This document shows, piece by piece, positions 1-7,406 of a stretch of 13,196 bases of DNA. The notes under the pieces are model-generated. The model did not search any database and had not been told where the DNA came from. It worked only from the letters and a program-made list of their open reading frames with translations. The stretch's first letter is position 1; every line of letters starts with the position of its first letter. A program made the translations under genes and the position numbers. Source of the stretch: Porticoccaceae bacterium (GTDB lineage: Bacteria; Pseudomonadota; Gammaproteobacteria; Pseudomonadales; Porticoccaceae); contig JALOAH010000097.1 in NCBI GenBank assembly GCA_023228865.1, forward strand, positions 1-13,196, given 5' to 3'.

Positions 1-108
1 AAAACCCTGGCGGCGTTTGCCCTGGGTCTGATGTTGTTTGTGGTGACACTGGTTCTCAATGTCATCGCCCTGCAGGTGGTGAAGAAATACCGGGAGCAGT
101 ATGAATAG
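1..108 (+). CDS. pstC: Phosphate ABC transporter permease PstC, C-terminal fragment
   Basis: Only the last 35 codons are in the window, in frame 1, ending in TAG at 106-108. They encode one hydrophobic segment (roughly LAAFALGLMLFVVTLVLNVI) followed by a short charged tail ending KKYREQYE, as expected for the last membrane helix of an inner-membrane permease. The identity rests mainly on position. It lies directly upstream of pstA and overlaps it by 8 bp (ATGAATAG), and pstC precedes pstA in Pst operons. PstC and PstA together form the membrane channel of the high-affinity phosphate importer. The substrate-binding protein gene pstS would be expected further upstream, outside this window. Confidence 0.85.
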   Translation, partial: KTLAAFALGLMLFVVTLVLNVIALQVVKKYREQYE

Positions 109-1384
109 TCGCAAAAATATCAGCGAGCACGTCAAGGCCGGACTCAAGGGGCGCTACCGCCGCGAGCGCCTGTTCCGGTTTTTGGGCATTTTTTCCATCG
201 CCTTCAGTCTCGCCTGTCTGCTGGCGCTGTTTACAGACATTATCGCCAAGGGGCACGGTGCTTTTCAGCAAACCTATGTTCGCCTCGCGGTAAATTACGA
301 CCCCGAGGTTCTCGAGCTTTACAATGTTCGCGACGAGCAGCAGTTTGCCCTCGCCAATTTCGACGGCGTTGTCAAAAAGGCGCTCCAGGAGCGATTCCCC
401 GAGGCCAGCGGCCGCAGCGACAAGCGCGAGCTCAACAGAATAATCAGCTCAAACGCCATCTATACCCTGGCCGACCGCTTGCGGGCAGATCCCGCGCTGC
501 TCGGCAAAACTGAACAGGTTTGGGTGTTGGTGGACGATGATATCGACACCTACTACAAGTCCCTGGGGGATAGTGAAGGCGCCTTTACCGGGCGCACCAG
601 CGACAGGGTTCAGGGTTGGATACAGAGTCTGGTTGACAGTGGCGATATTCAGCTGCAGCTCAATCGCGAATTTTTTACCCGCGGCGATTCCCGGGAGCCG
701 GAGCAGGCCGGGATCTGGGGAGCGGTCAAGGGGTCGTTTTTTACCCTGTTGGTGACCCTGGCGCTGTCGTTTCCCATCGGCGTTTCCGCCGCCCTTTATC
801 TCGAGGAGTTCGCCCCTAAAAATAAGTGGACAGACCTGATTGAAGTCAATATCAACAATCTCGCCGCCGTTCCCTCCATTATTTTCGGCCTGCTGGGGCT
901 GGCAATTTTCATTAACTTTTTCGAGATTCCCCGTTCCATTCCCCTCTTGGGCGGTCTGGTGCTAACCCTGATGACCCTGCCCACCATCATTATTTCCAGC
1001 CGTGCCGCCATTAAAGCGGTGCCGCCGTCCATTCGCGAAGCCGCCCGCGGCATTGGCGCATCCCCCATGCAGGTGGCGCTTCACCATGTTTTACCTCTCG
1101 CTATGCCGGGCATGCTGACCGGGGCGATCATTGGCATGGCGCAAGCCCTCGGTGAAACCGCGCCCCTGTTGATGATCGGCATGGTCGCCTTTATCGTCGA
1201 TACTCCGGGGGGAGTCACAGACCCGGCTACCGTGCTGCCGGTGCAGATTTTCCTGTGGGCAGACAGCCCCGAGCGCGCCTTTGTCGAAAAAACCTCCGCA
1301 GCCATTATGGTGTTGCTGGCATTTCTTATTATTATGAACACTCTGGCCGTGTGGCTGAGGAAGCGCCTGGAAAGGCGCTGGTAA
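101..1384 (+). CDS. pstA: Phosphate ABC transporter permease PstA with N-terminal DUF3333-type extension
   Basis: Inner-membrane permease of the PstSCAB phosphate importer. At 427 residues it is much longer than the roughly 300 of E. coli PstA. After a membrane segment at about residues 26-48 comes a hydrophilic region to about 205, probably periplasmic and matching the DUF3333 arrangement known in many marine and proteobacterial PstA proteins. The permease core follows (about 205-420), with further hydrophobic helices. The cytoplasmic EAA loop that docks on the ATPase begins [10 protein letters not shown] at about residue 312 and ends near [16 protein letters not shown]. The start at 101 overlaps the end of pstC by 8 bp, suggesting translational coupling. 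pstB follows 13 bp after the stop. The identification is firm; the function of the extension is unknown. Confidence 0.95.
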   Translation: MNSRKNISEHVKAGLKGRYRRERLFRFLGIFSIAFSLACLLALFTDIIAKGHGAFQQTYVRLAVNYDPEVLELYNVRDEQQFALANFDGVVKKALQERFPEASGRSDKRELNRIISSNAIYTLADRLRADPALLGKTEQVWVLVDDDIDTYYKSLGDSEGAFTGRTSDRVQGWIQSLVDSGDIQLQLNREFFTRGDSREPEQAGIWGAVKGSFFTLLVTLALSFPIGVSAALYLEEFAPKNKWTDLIEVNINNLAAVPSIIFGLLGLAIFINFFEIPRSIPLLGGLVLTLMTLPTIIISSRAAIKAVPPSIREAARGIGASPMQVALHHVLPLAMPGMLTGAIIGMAQALGETAPLLMIGMVAFIVDTPGGVTDPATVLPVQIFLWADSPERAFVEKTSAAIMVLLAFLIIMNTLAVWLRKRLERRW

Positions 1385-1397
1385 CCGGGTAACAGGT

Positions 1398-2267
1398 ATG
1401 ACCGTTGCAATGACAGAAACCAATGTCGGCGTTTATAACGCCAGTAAAGAACAGGCCGCCATGACTAACAGTGCAGACGAATACAAAACCACAGGCTTCC
1501 CCTTTGTGGCCGAACCCAAGGTGCAGATGCGCAACGTCAATGTCTTCTACGGCGATCAGCAGGCTATTTTTAATGTCAGTCTGGATATCGCAGAGAATGA
1601 AGTGCTGGCCATGATCGGCCCCTCGGGTTGCGGCAAGTCGACGTTTTTGCGCAGCCTCAATCGCATGAACGATACCGTCGATGGCTGCCGGGTTACCGGC
1701 CAGCTAACCCTCGATAATGACAATATCTACGACCCGAAAATGGATGTGGTGGAGCTGCGCGCCCGGGTTGGCATGGTCTTTCAAAAGCCCAACCCGTTTC
1801 CCAAATCCATTTACGACAATGTCGCCTACGGTCCCCGGTTGCACGGTATGGTCAATCACCGCTCCGAACTCGATCAGCTGGTGGAAACCAGCCTGATCAA
1901 GGCGGGGTTGTGGGCTGAAGTCAAAGACCGGCTGCACCAGCCGGGAACCGGGCTTTCCGGCGGCCAGCAGCAGCGCCTCTGCATTGCCAGAACCATCGCC
2001 ATCAGCCCCGAGGTGATTCTGATGGATGAACCCTGCTCGGCGCTTGATCCCATCGCCACCGCCAAAATTGAAGAGCTGATCAGCGAGCTGGCGGAGAACT
2101 ACACCATCGCCATCGTCACCCACTCCATGCAGCAGGCGGCGCGGGTTTCCCACAGAACGGCGTATTTCCATCTGGGCAAACTCATCGAAGTCAACGATAC
2201 TGACAGGGTATTTACTGCGCCGGAAAACGAACTCACCGAAGCCTACATCACCGGTCGCTTCGGTTAA
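1398..2267 (+). CDS. pstB: Phosphate import ATP-binding protein PstB
   Basis: ATPase subunit of the Pst phosphate importer, peripheral on the cytoplasmic face. All ABC motifs are present: Walker [10 protein letters not shown] at residues 74-82, Q-loop [10 protein letters not shown] with Gln129, signature LSGGQQQR at 186-193, Walker B ILMDEP with Asp210/Glu211, D-loop SALD just after, and switch His242 in IVTHSM. The phosphate-specific hallmarks MVFQKPxPFP and the C-terminal ITGRFG match E. coli PstB closely. The start is uncertain. ATG 1398 gives 289 aa, while ATG 1410 or 1461 would give about 285 or 268 aa, closer to the 257 of E. coli. None has a strong Shine-Dalgarno sequence. It lies between pstA and phoU in one operon. 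Confidence 0.96.
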   Translation: MTVAMTETNVGVYNASKEQAAMTNSADEYKTTGFPFVAEPKVQMRNVNVFYGDQQAIFNVSLDIAENEVLAMIGPSGCGKSTFLRSLNRMNDTVDGCRVTGQLTLDNDNIYDPKMDVVELRARVGMVFQKPNPFPKSIYDNVAYGPRLHGMVNHRSELDQLVETSLIKAGLWAEVKDRLHQPGTGLSGGQQQRLCIARTIAISPEVILMDEPCSALDPIATAKIEELISELAENYTIAIVTHSMQQAARVSHRTAYFHLGKLIEVNDTDRVFTAPENELTEAYITGRFG

Positions 2268-2280
2268 GGAAACAGAAATT

Positions 2281-2973
2281 ATGGATAAATTGCACCTGGA
2301 TCAGCACATCTCAAAACAGTTTGATGCCGATCTCGAAGAACTTAAAAGCCGTATGCTGGAAATGGGCGGTCTGGTGGAGAACCAGGTCAGCGATGCCCTC
2401 AAGGCCGTGGAAATGGCCGACAGCGACATGGCGGTGAGGGTTATTGAGCATGAAAGCAGTGTCGATGCCCTGGAAATGAGCATTGACGAAGAATGTATTT
2501 TGCTGATTGCCCGCCGCCAGCCCGCCGCCAGCGATCTGCGCCTGGTGATGGCGGTGTTTCGCTGCGCCCGGGATCTTGAACGCATTGGCGACGAGGCGCA
2601 GAAAATCGCCAAAATGGCCATTCGCCTTTCCGAAGAGGGTGGCGCTCCCAGGGGCTATCTCGAACTGCGCCATATCGGCCTTCAGGTACAGCAAATGCTT
2701 CACAAGTCTCTCGACGCCTTTGCCCGTTTTGATGTCGACAGCGCCCTCGAAGTGTTGCCCGAAGACGCCAAGGTCGATATGGACTACAAAACCGCCGTGC
2801 GCGAACTGGTCACCTATATGATGGAAGATCCCCGCAGCATTTCCAGGGTCATGAATATTCTCTGGACATTAAAAGCGGTGGAGCGCATCGGCGACCATGC
2901 CAAAAATATCTGTGAACAGGTGGTTTACCTGGTTCAGGGGCGGGATATTCGCCACAGCGGCGGCGACGACTGA
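2281..2973 (+). CDS. phoU: Phosphate signalling complex protein PhoU
   Basis: Cytoplasmic, all-helical negative regulator linking the Pst transporter to the PhoR/PhoB two-component system and preventing toxic phosphate uptake. At 230 residues it is close to the 241 of E. coli PhoU. Two PhoU repeats are visible, each carrying the metal-binding signature: ERIGDEA at residues 100-106 and ERIGDHA at 201-207. The start ATG follows AAGGA at 2266-2270 with a 10-nt spacer, and that sequence overlaps the pstB stop, so co-transcription with pstB (13-bp gap) is likely. It is the last gene of the pst operon here; a strong hairpin terminator lies about 50 bp downstream. phoB and phoR are not in the window. 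Confidence 0.96.
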   Translation: MDKLHLDQHISKQFDADLEELKSRMLEMGGLVENQVSDALKAVEMADSDMAVRVIEHESSVDALEMSIDEECILLIARRQPAASDLRLVMAVFRCARDLERIGDEAQKIAKMAIRLSEEGGAPRGYLELRHIGLQVQQMLHKSLDAFARFDVDSALEVLPEDAKVDMDYKTAVRELVTYMMEDPRSISRVMNILWTLKAVERIGDHAKNICEQVVYLVQGRDIRHSGGDD

Positions 2974-3020
2974 TTGGCGTCAGGCTCTTCAGTAGACAAC
3001 CCAGTATAGGTAATCCAACA

Positions 3021-3070
3021 GACACCCAATAAAAAGGCCAGCATTGTCGCTGGCCTTTTTATTGGGTGTC
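3021..3070. terminator. Bidirectional Rho-independent terminator between phoU and pit
   Basis: A perfect inverted repeat has 22-bp arms at 3021-3042 and 3049-3070 and a 6-nt loop (ATTGTC). The GC-rich core GGCCAGC/GCTGGCC is followed by TTTTTATT on each strand, so the same hairpin can end transcripts from phoU (rightward) and from pit (leftward). The outer GACACCCAAT/ATTGGGTGTC also pairs, making the stem longer than a typical terminator. It lies 47 bp after the phoU stop and 16 bp beyond the pit stop. Confidence 0.93.
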
Positions 3071-3086
3071 TCTAGAGTCTGGGAAT

Positions 3087-4361
3087 TCAGCCAAACACCG
3101 CTTTAAAAATCAAAAAGAAAACAATCGCCATAATGGCGCCTGCGGGCAGGGTAATCAGCCAGGACATAAAAATACCGCCAATCACCCTCAGATTGAGTGC
3201 GCCAATACCCCTTGCCAGACCCACACCCAGAACCGCGCCCACCAGGGTGTGAGTGGTGGAAACAGGAATACCTGCGGCGGATGCCAGCACCACGGTGGAT
3301 GCTGCGCCCAGTTCCGCGGCAAAGCCACGGCTGGGGGTAAGCTCGGTGATTTTTTTGCCGATGGTGGCCATTACCTTGTAACCGTAAGTGGCGAGACCGG
3401 CGACAATGCCGAGGGCGCCGAGCAGCAGAATCCAGCTGGGAACAATGGATTTTGCCGTGACGGTGCCGGATTTGATGACGCCGACAACGGCGGCCACAGG
3501 GCCGATGGCATTGGCGACATCGTTGGAGCCGTGGGCAAAAGCCATGCTGCAGGCGGTGAAGACCATCAGTACGGCAAACACCTTTTCGACACTGTGGAAG
3601 CGGTTGTTTTTGTCGGCGCTTTCATCCTGTTTGATGCGGCTGAGTAAAAAAGAGCCAAAGGCTGCCACCATCAGTCCGGCAATAAAGGCATAAAAGGCGA
3701 TTTCAACCCCGGAAAATTTGATCCCGGAATCCGCGAATACATGCTTCAAGCCTTTCACCAGGGTGACGTTGGTAATCAGAAAGCCCACCAGAAACATATA
3801 GAAAGGAATGTAGCGTTTCGCGCGGGCAAAAGGGTCGTCGCGGGTCAGAATCAGGTTCTGGACACTGGAGAATAGAATGTAGGCAATGACCCCGGCGATG
3901 AGGGGTGATACCACCCAACTGATGGCGATCTGACCGATTTTGGACCAGTCAACGGCGTCCATGCCAATGCCCACTGCGCCAAAACCGACGATGGCACCGA
4001 CAATGGAATGGGTGGTGGACACCGGCCAGCCGTTCATGCTCGCCACCAACAGCCAGATGCCCGCAGCCAACAGTGCGGAAAGCATGCCGTACATCAGGTA
4101 CTGGGGATTATCTTCGAGCGCCGTGGGGTCGATAATGCCATCCCGTATGGTGGAGGTTACCTCGCCACCCGCCAGGTAGGCGCCGAGAAATTCAAAAACC
4201 ATGGCAATAAGAATGGCCTGTTTGATGGTGATGGCCTTGGAGCCTACGGAAGTACCCATGGCGTTGGAGACATCGTTTGCGCCGACACCCCAGGCCATAA
4301 AAAATCCGAAAACACAGGCAAGGACAAGAAACAGGGTGCCGTATTGAGTCAGCAGTTCCAT
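3087..4361 (-). CDS. pit: Low-affinity inorganic phosphate transporter, PiT family
   Basis: Inner-membrane phosphate (probably metal-phosphate:H+) symporter, 424 residues and strongly hydrophobic, with about ten helices. Both inverted PiT signatures are visible: GVGANDVSNAMGTSVGSKA near residues 25-43 and AHGSNDVANAIGP around 276-289 (Asn280/Asp281). Each is followed later by a PVSTTHxxVGA motif, as in other members. The ATG at 4361 is preceded by AAGG about 8 nt upstream, in the 33-bp gap after the DUF47 gene, so the two probably form an operon. A PhoU-like DUF47 gene next to pit is a common pairing (E. coli ykaA-pitA type). It is shorter than E. coli PitA (499 aa). Transcription ends at the shared terminator next to phoU. 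Confidence 0.95.
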   Translation of the reverse strand: MELLTQYGTLFLVLACVFGFFMAWGVGANDVSNAMGTSVGSKAITIKQAILIAMVFEFLGAYLAGGEVTSTIRDGIIDPTALEDNPQYLMYGMLSALLAAGIWLLVASMNGWPVSTTHSIVGAIVGFGAVGIGMDAVDWSKIGQIAISWVVSPLIAGVIAYILFSSVQNLILTRDDPFARAKRYIPFYMFLVGFLITNVTLVKGLKHVFADSGIKFSGVEIAFYAFIAGLMVAAFGSFLLSRIKQDESADKNNRFHSVEKVFAVLMVFTACSMAFAHGSNDVANAIGPVAAVVGVIKSGTVTAKSIVPSWILLLGALGIVAGLATYGYKVMATIGKKITELTPSRGFAAELGAASTVVLASAAGIPVSTTHTLVGAVLGVGLARGIGALNLRVIGGIFMSWLITLPAGAIMAIVFFLIFKAVFG

Positions 4362-4394
4362 AAATGAAGCCTTATCTTGAAGGGTTGCGGAAAA

Positions 4395-5069
4395 TTAGCG
4401 GGCGAGTAACAACAGTAGACGGCTGCCTACCCGTTGGGAGGTGTTGGCGAGTTCGCCGATATTATCGATCACCTTGTAGAGAAACATGGCGTCGATGGGG
4501 GGAATGTCTTTTTCGATCGCCAGGAGTTTATGGCGAATCTCCCGCTCACTGCGGTCGGCGTCTTTTTCGAGGTCGTCGAGGGTGCGAATCATCTCAAAAA
4601 CAATATCGATTTCCCGACCTTTGAAGCCACTCTCGAGCAGTTCATCCAGTTCGTTGATGGCCACCAGCGCCTGCTCGGAGACGCGCACCGAGCTGGTGAG
4701 TAAATCGACAAAATCAGCTTCGATGGCTGTCGGCACCACCATGCGGCGACCCAGCATAATACCGGCGATATCCCGAGCAATGTTGGCGACCTTGTCCTGA
4801 AGACTGATGAGGTCGAGGAGATCCGTGCGGGGCACCGGCATAAACAGGCTGTTGGGCATATTGAGGCGCAATTCCCGTTTGAGATGATCAGCCTGGTGTT
4901 CAAGCTCGCGAATAGCGTTGTAGGTTTCTTCTGCTTCCTGCCAATCGCCGTTGAGGGTTGCCGTCAGAAATACGTCGAGGCGGGCGGCGCAGTTGGCGGC
5001 CAGTAACATATGCTCTTGCAGGGGTTTGATGGGCGATTTGCCGAACAGTTCGGAAACAGGGTTTTTCAT
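4395..5069 (-). CDS. PhoU-like DUF47 family protein, putative phosphate transport regulator
   Basis: A cytoplasmic, mostly helical 224-residue protein of the PhoU-divergent (DUF47, YkaA-like) family, thought to modulate the PiT transporter beside it. It begins MKNPVSELFGKSPIKPLQEH, typical of this family, where an LFG...SP.KPLQEHM opening is common. The body is rich in acidic and basic helices, including ELEHQADHLKRELR, and ends with DNIGELANTSQRVGSRL, a degenerate echo of the PhoU metal motif. ATG 5069 is preferred because AAGGG lies 7 nt upstream. An in-frame ATG at 5165 would add 32 residues unlike the family and has no ribosome site. pit follows 33 bp downstream. The regulatory role is inferred from family and position. 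Confidence 0.9.
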   Translation of the reverse strand: MKNPVSELFGKSPIKPLQEHMLLAANCAARLDVFLTATLNGDWQEAEETYNAIRELEHQADHLKRELRLNMPNSLFMPVPRTDLLDLISLQDKVANIARDIAGIMLGRRMVVPTAIEADFVDLLTSSVRVSEQALVAINELDELLESGFKGREIDIVFEMIRTLDDLEKDADRSEREIRHKLLAIEKDIPPIDAMFLYKVIDNIGELANTSQRVGSRLLLLLAR

Positions 5070-5098
5070 TTTGCAGCCCTTGGTAGCGGTTGGGTCAA

Positions 5099-5182
5099 CA
5101 GACTGTCGAATCTGGGTGTGATCTACTGCAGCGACGTCAAAGCGGGTTCCCCACGCTGCGACCACCTAAGTTCGACAGGCTG
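5099..5182 (-). promoter_or_regulatory. Nested inverted repeats in the leader of the DUF47-pit operon
   Basis: Outer arms at 5099-5110 (CAGACTGTCGAA) and 5171-5182 (TTCGACAGGCTG) pair at 11 of 12 positions. Inside, GGTG at 5115-5118 pairs with CACC at 5163-5166, and GCAGCG at 5128-5133 pairs with CGCTGC at 5154-5159. All are correctly nested, giving one long interrupted stem. The element lies 30-113 bp upstream of the DUF47 start, so it would be in the 5' untranslated RNA if the promoter is further upstream. I recognise no known riboswitch and no T-tract, so neither a terminator nor a ligand can be named. Confidence 0.35.
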
Positions 5183-5286
5183 CCAGAGGGGGGCTATTTT
5201 CGTTTGAATCGAGCAGAATTGCCAGCCGCATTTTTCGCCACAAAGGTGCTGGCGGCGGCCTGTTGCGCCATCAAAGGACTCACGGC

Positions 5287-7374
5287 TCAGGCCTGGGCAT
5301 ATTTTTCCCTGCCCCGCAGCCAGCGCTCAATGAGGGGCGCAACCGCCTCCGGGTAGTCCTTGAGCAGATTGACGGCGCAGGCTTTGACATCGCTGAGCAT
5401 GGCTTCATCGCGAATCAGGTCGGCGATATGGAACTGAAGCTCCCCCGTTTGGCGGGTGCCAAGCACTTCGCCGGGACCGCGCAAACGCAGATCCTTTTCG
5501 GCGATGACAAAGCCGTCATTGGTTTCCCGCATAATGCGAATGCGCTCTTTGGCCTGCTGGGAAAGCTGGTTGCCGTAAAGAAGAACACAGTGGCTCGCGG
5601 CTGAACCTCTGCCGGTTCTGCCGCGCAGCTGGTGGAGCTGCGAGAGGCCGAGGCGCTCCGGATTTTCGATGACCATGAGGCTGGCGTTGGCGACATCGAC
5701 GCCAACTTCGATAACCGTGGTGGCCACGAGAAGATCGATATCCCCGCCCTTGAACTGCTGCATGATGTGCTCTTTCTGTGGGGGTTTCAGACGACCGTGA
5801 ACCAGGCCGATGCGAACCTGGGGAAGCAGCAGCTGCAATTCTGCCGCCGTGGCCTCCGCCGCCTGGGCTTCGACAACATCGGATTCGTCGATCAGGGTAC
5901 AAACCCAATAGGCCTGGCGCCCCTCGGCGCAGGCCTGGCTGACCCGGTCGATAACATGGCTGCGGCGCTGCTGGCTGATGGCCACCGTGTTCACCGGGGT
6001 TCTGCCGGGGGGCAGTTCATCAATAATTGAGGTGTCGAGATCCGCATAGGCAGACATCGCCAGGGTGCGGGGAATGGGAGTGGCGGTCATCACCAATTGA
6101 TGGGGGGTAACGCCGTTGCTACCTTTGTCGCGCAGGGCGAGGCGCTGATGCACGCCAAAGCGGTGCTGCTCGTCAATAATCGCCAGCCCCAGTTTGTGGA
6201 ACCTGACCTCTTCCTGAAACAGCGCATGGGTGCCGATGACGATGCTGGCGCTGCCGTCGCCGATACGCTGGAGTTGATGTTCCCGCGCTCTGCCCTTGAC
6301 TCGACCCGTGAGCCAGGCAACGTCAATGCCCAGGGGACTCAGCCAGGTGTCAAAGTTGTTGCGGTGTTGTTCGGCGAGAATTTCCGTGGGCGCCATCACC
6401 GCCGTTTGAAACCCTTGGGCGCAGGCCGACAGTGCGGCCACTGCGGCCACCAGGGTTTTGCCGGAACCCACATCCCCCTGAACCAGGCGCAACATGGGTT
6501 GGTGTTGGCTGAGATCCTGCTGAATTTCGCCAATCACACGGCGCTGAGCCGCCGTCAGGGCAAAGGGCAGTTGGCCAAGAAACTGCTTTTCCAGCGCAGA
6601 ATTTTTTGGCAGTGCCGGTGCTGTTTCCCGACGCAGGGTTTGCCGCAGCTGCAACAGGCTGAGGTGGTGAGCCAGCAGTTCTTCAAAGGCGAGGCGCTGT
6701 TGCGCCGGATGCCTGCCATTGGCAAGCTCCGCCAGCGGCGCATGGGCTGGCGGGTGATGAAGAAAGTGCAGCGCCTGCGCCAGGGGAATCTGGATGCCGC
6801 TGCCGGTCAGGGCTGGCGGCAGCAGTTCCGGCAGGTTGCTGTTGTTAATCATGGCCAGCGCCTGGCTGGCGACGCGGCGCAGGCGCTGCTGAGTAATGCC
6901 CTCGGAGGCGGGATACACTGGGGTCAGATGGGTTTCCAGGGGTGCCACGGTGGCGCCGTCGAGAAACTGGTATTCCGGGTGGTACATTTCCAGGCCGCTG
7001 CTGCCGGGGCGAACTTCGCCGTAACAGCGCAATCGGGTTCCCGGTGTCAGATTGTTTTTTTGTGCCGCAGAGAAATGGAAAAATCTCAGGCTCAGAGTCC
7101 CGGTGCTGTCCTGAACCCGGCACACCAGGCTGCGGCGTCTGCCCAGGGCAATATCGCAGAGGCGCACCTCCGCTTCAATGACCACCTCGCTGAAAGGTTG
7201 CAGGGCGCCAATGGGGGTAACCCTGGTGCGGTCGGCGTAGCGTAGGGGCAGGTGAAACAGCATGTCCTGTACGCTGTGAATACCCAGCTTGGCGAGCTTT
7301 TCCCGCAGCTGGGGGCCGATGCCTTTGATGCTCGAAATCGGCGTTTGGCTGAGATTTTTGACGGCGGTCACCAC
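5287..7374 (-). CDS. recG: ATP-dependent DNA helicase RecG
   Basis: Superfamily 2 helicase that remodels stalled replication forks and Holliday junctions. At 695 residues it matches E. coli RecG (693). The N-terminal part carries the SSIKGIGPQLREKLAKLGI helix-hairpin-like opening and LRYADRT, leading into the wedge/OB domain. Helicase motifs follow: Walker A GDVGSGKT with Lys306, DEQH at residues 401-404, ATPIPRTLAMS, and motif VI RGRTGRG at 584-590. The family tail LRLRGPGEVLGTRQTGELQF is present. The start is GTG: two consecutive GTG codons at 7374 and 7371 follow AGGGA, and the second has the better spacing (6 nt). It lies 32 bp downstream of oxyR and is probably co-transcribed, as in Pseudomonas. 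Confidence 0.97.
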   Translation of the reverse strand: MVTAVKNLSQTPISSIKGIGPQLREKLAKLGIHSVQDMLFHLPLRYADRTRVTPIGALQPFSEVVIEAEVRLCDIALGRRRSLVCRVQDSTGTLSLRFFHFSAAQKNNLTPGTRLRCYGEVRPGSSGLEMYHPEYQFLDGATVAPLETHLTPVYPASEGITQQRLRRVASQALAMINNSNLPELLPPALTGSGIQIPLAQALHFLHHPPAHAPLAELANGRHPAQQRLAFEELLAHHLSLLQLRQTLRRETAPALPKNSALEKQFLGQLPFALTAAQRRVIGEIQQDLSQHQPMLRLVQGDVGSGKTLVAAVAALSACAQGFQTAVMAPTEILAEQHRNNFDTWLSPLGIDVAWLTGRVKGRAREHQLQRIGDGSASIVIGTHALFQEEVRFHKLGLAIIDEQHRFGVHQRLALRDKGSNGVTPHQLVMTATPIPRTLAMSAYADLDTSIIDELPPGRTPVNTVAISQQRRSHVIDRVSQACAEGRQAYWVCTLIDESDVVEAQAAEATAAELQLLLPQVRIGLVHGRLKPPQKEHIMQQFKGGDIDLLVATTVIEVGVDVANASLMVIENPERLGLSQLHQLRGRTGRGSAASHCVLLYGNQLSQQAKERIRIMRETNDGFVIAEKDLRLRGPGEVLGTRQTGELQFHIADLIRDEAMLSDVKACAVNLLKDYPEAVAPLIERWLRGREKYAQA

Positions 7375-7406
7375 GATTCCCTGTCCATGCCCGGCAACAG
7401 AACAGC

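Noticed and set aside
3066..3647. Plus-strand open frame of 193 codons opposite pit
   Set aside because: It starts inside the terminator hairpin and encodes a His/Gly/Asn-rich product typical of the reverse complement of a membrane protein gene.
5070..5165. 32-residue N-terminal extension of the DUF47 protein
   Set aside because: It has no ribosome site at 5165, is unlike the family, and would translate through the nested repeats. ATG 5069 has AAGGG at good spacing.
5070..5286. Pho box or sigma-54 promoter ahead of DUF47-pit
   Set aside because: CTGTCGAAT-like and TGGCAATTCTGC-like matches exist, but the repeat spacing (Pho) and GG-to-GC spacing (sigma-54) do not fit.
5240..5286. Rho-independent terminator just after recG
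   Set aside because: Only a 5-bp TGGCG/CGCCA stem with a long loop and no T-tract; not convincing.
6097..7245. Long plus-strand open frame (382 codons) opposite recG
   Set aside because: It is antisense to a clear recG with all helicase motifs, and the translation is low-complexity Gln/Gly/Arg-rich with no recognisable domain. This is a shadow of GC-biased codon use.
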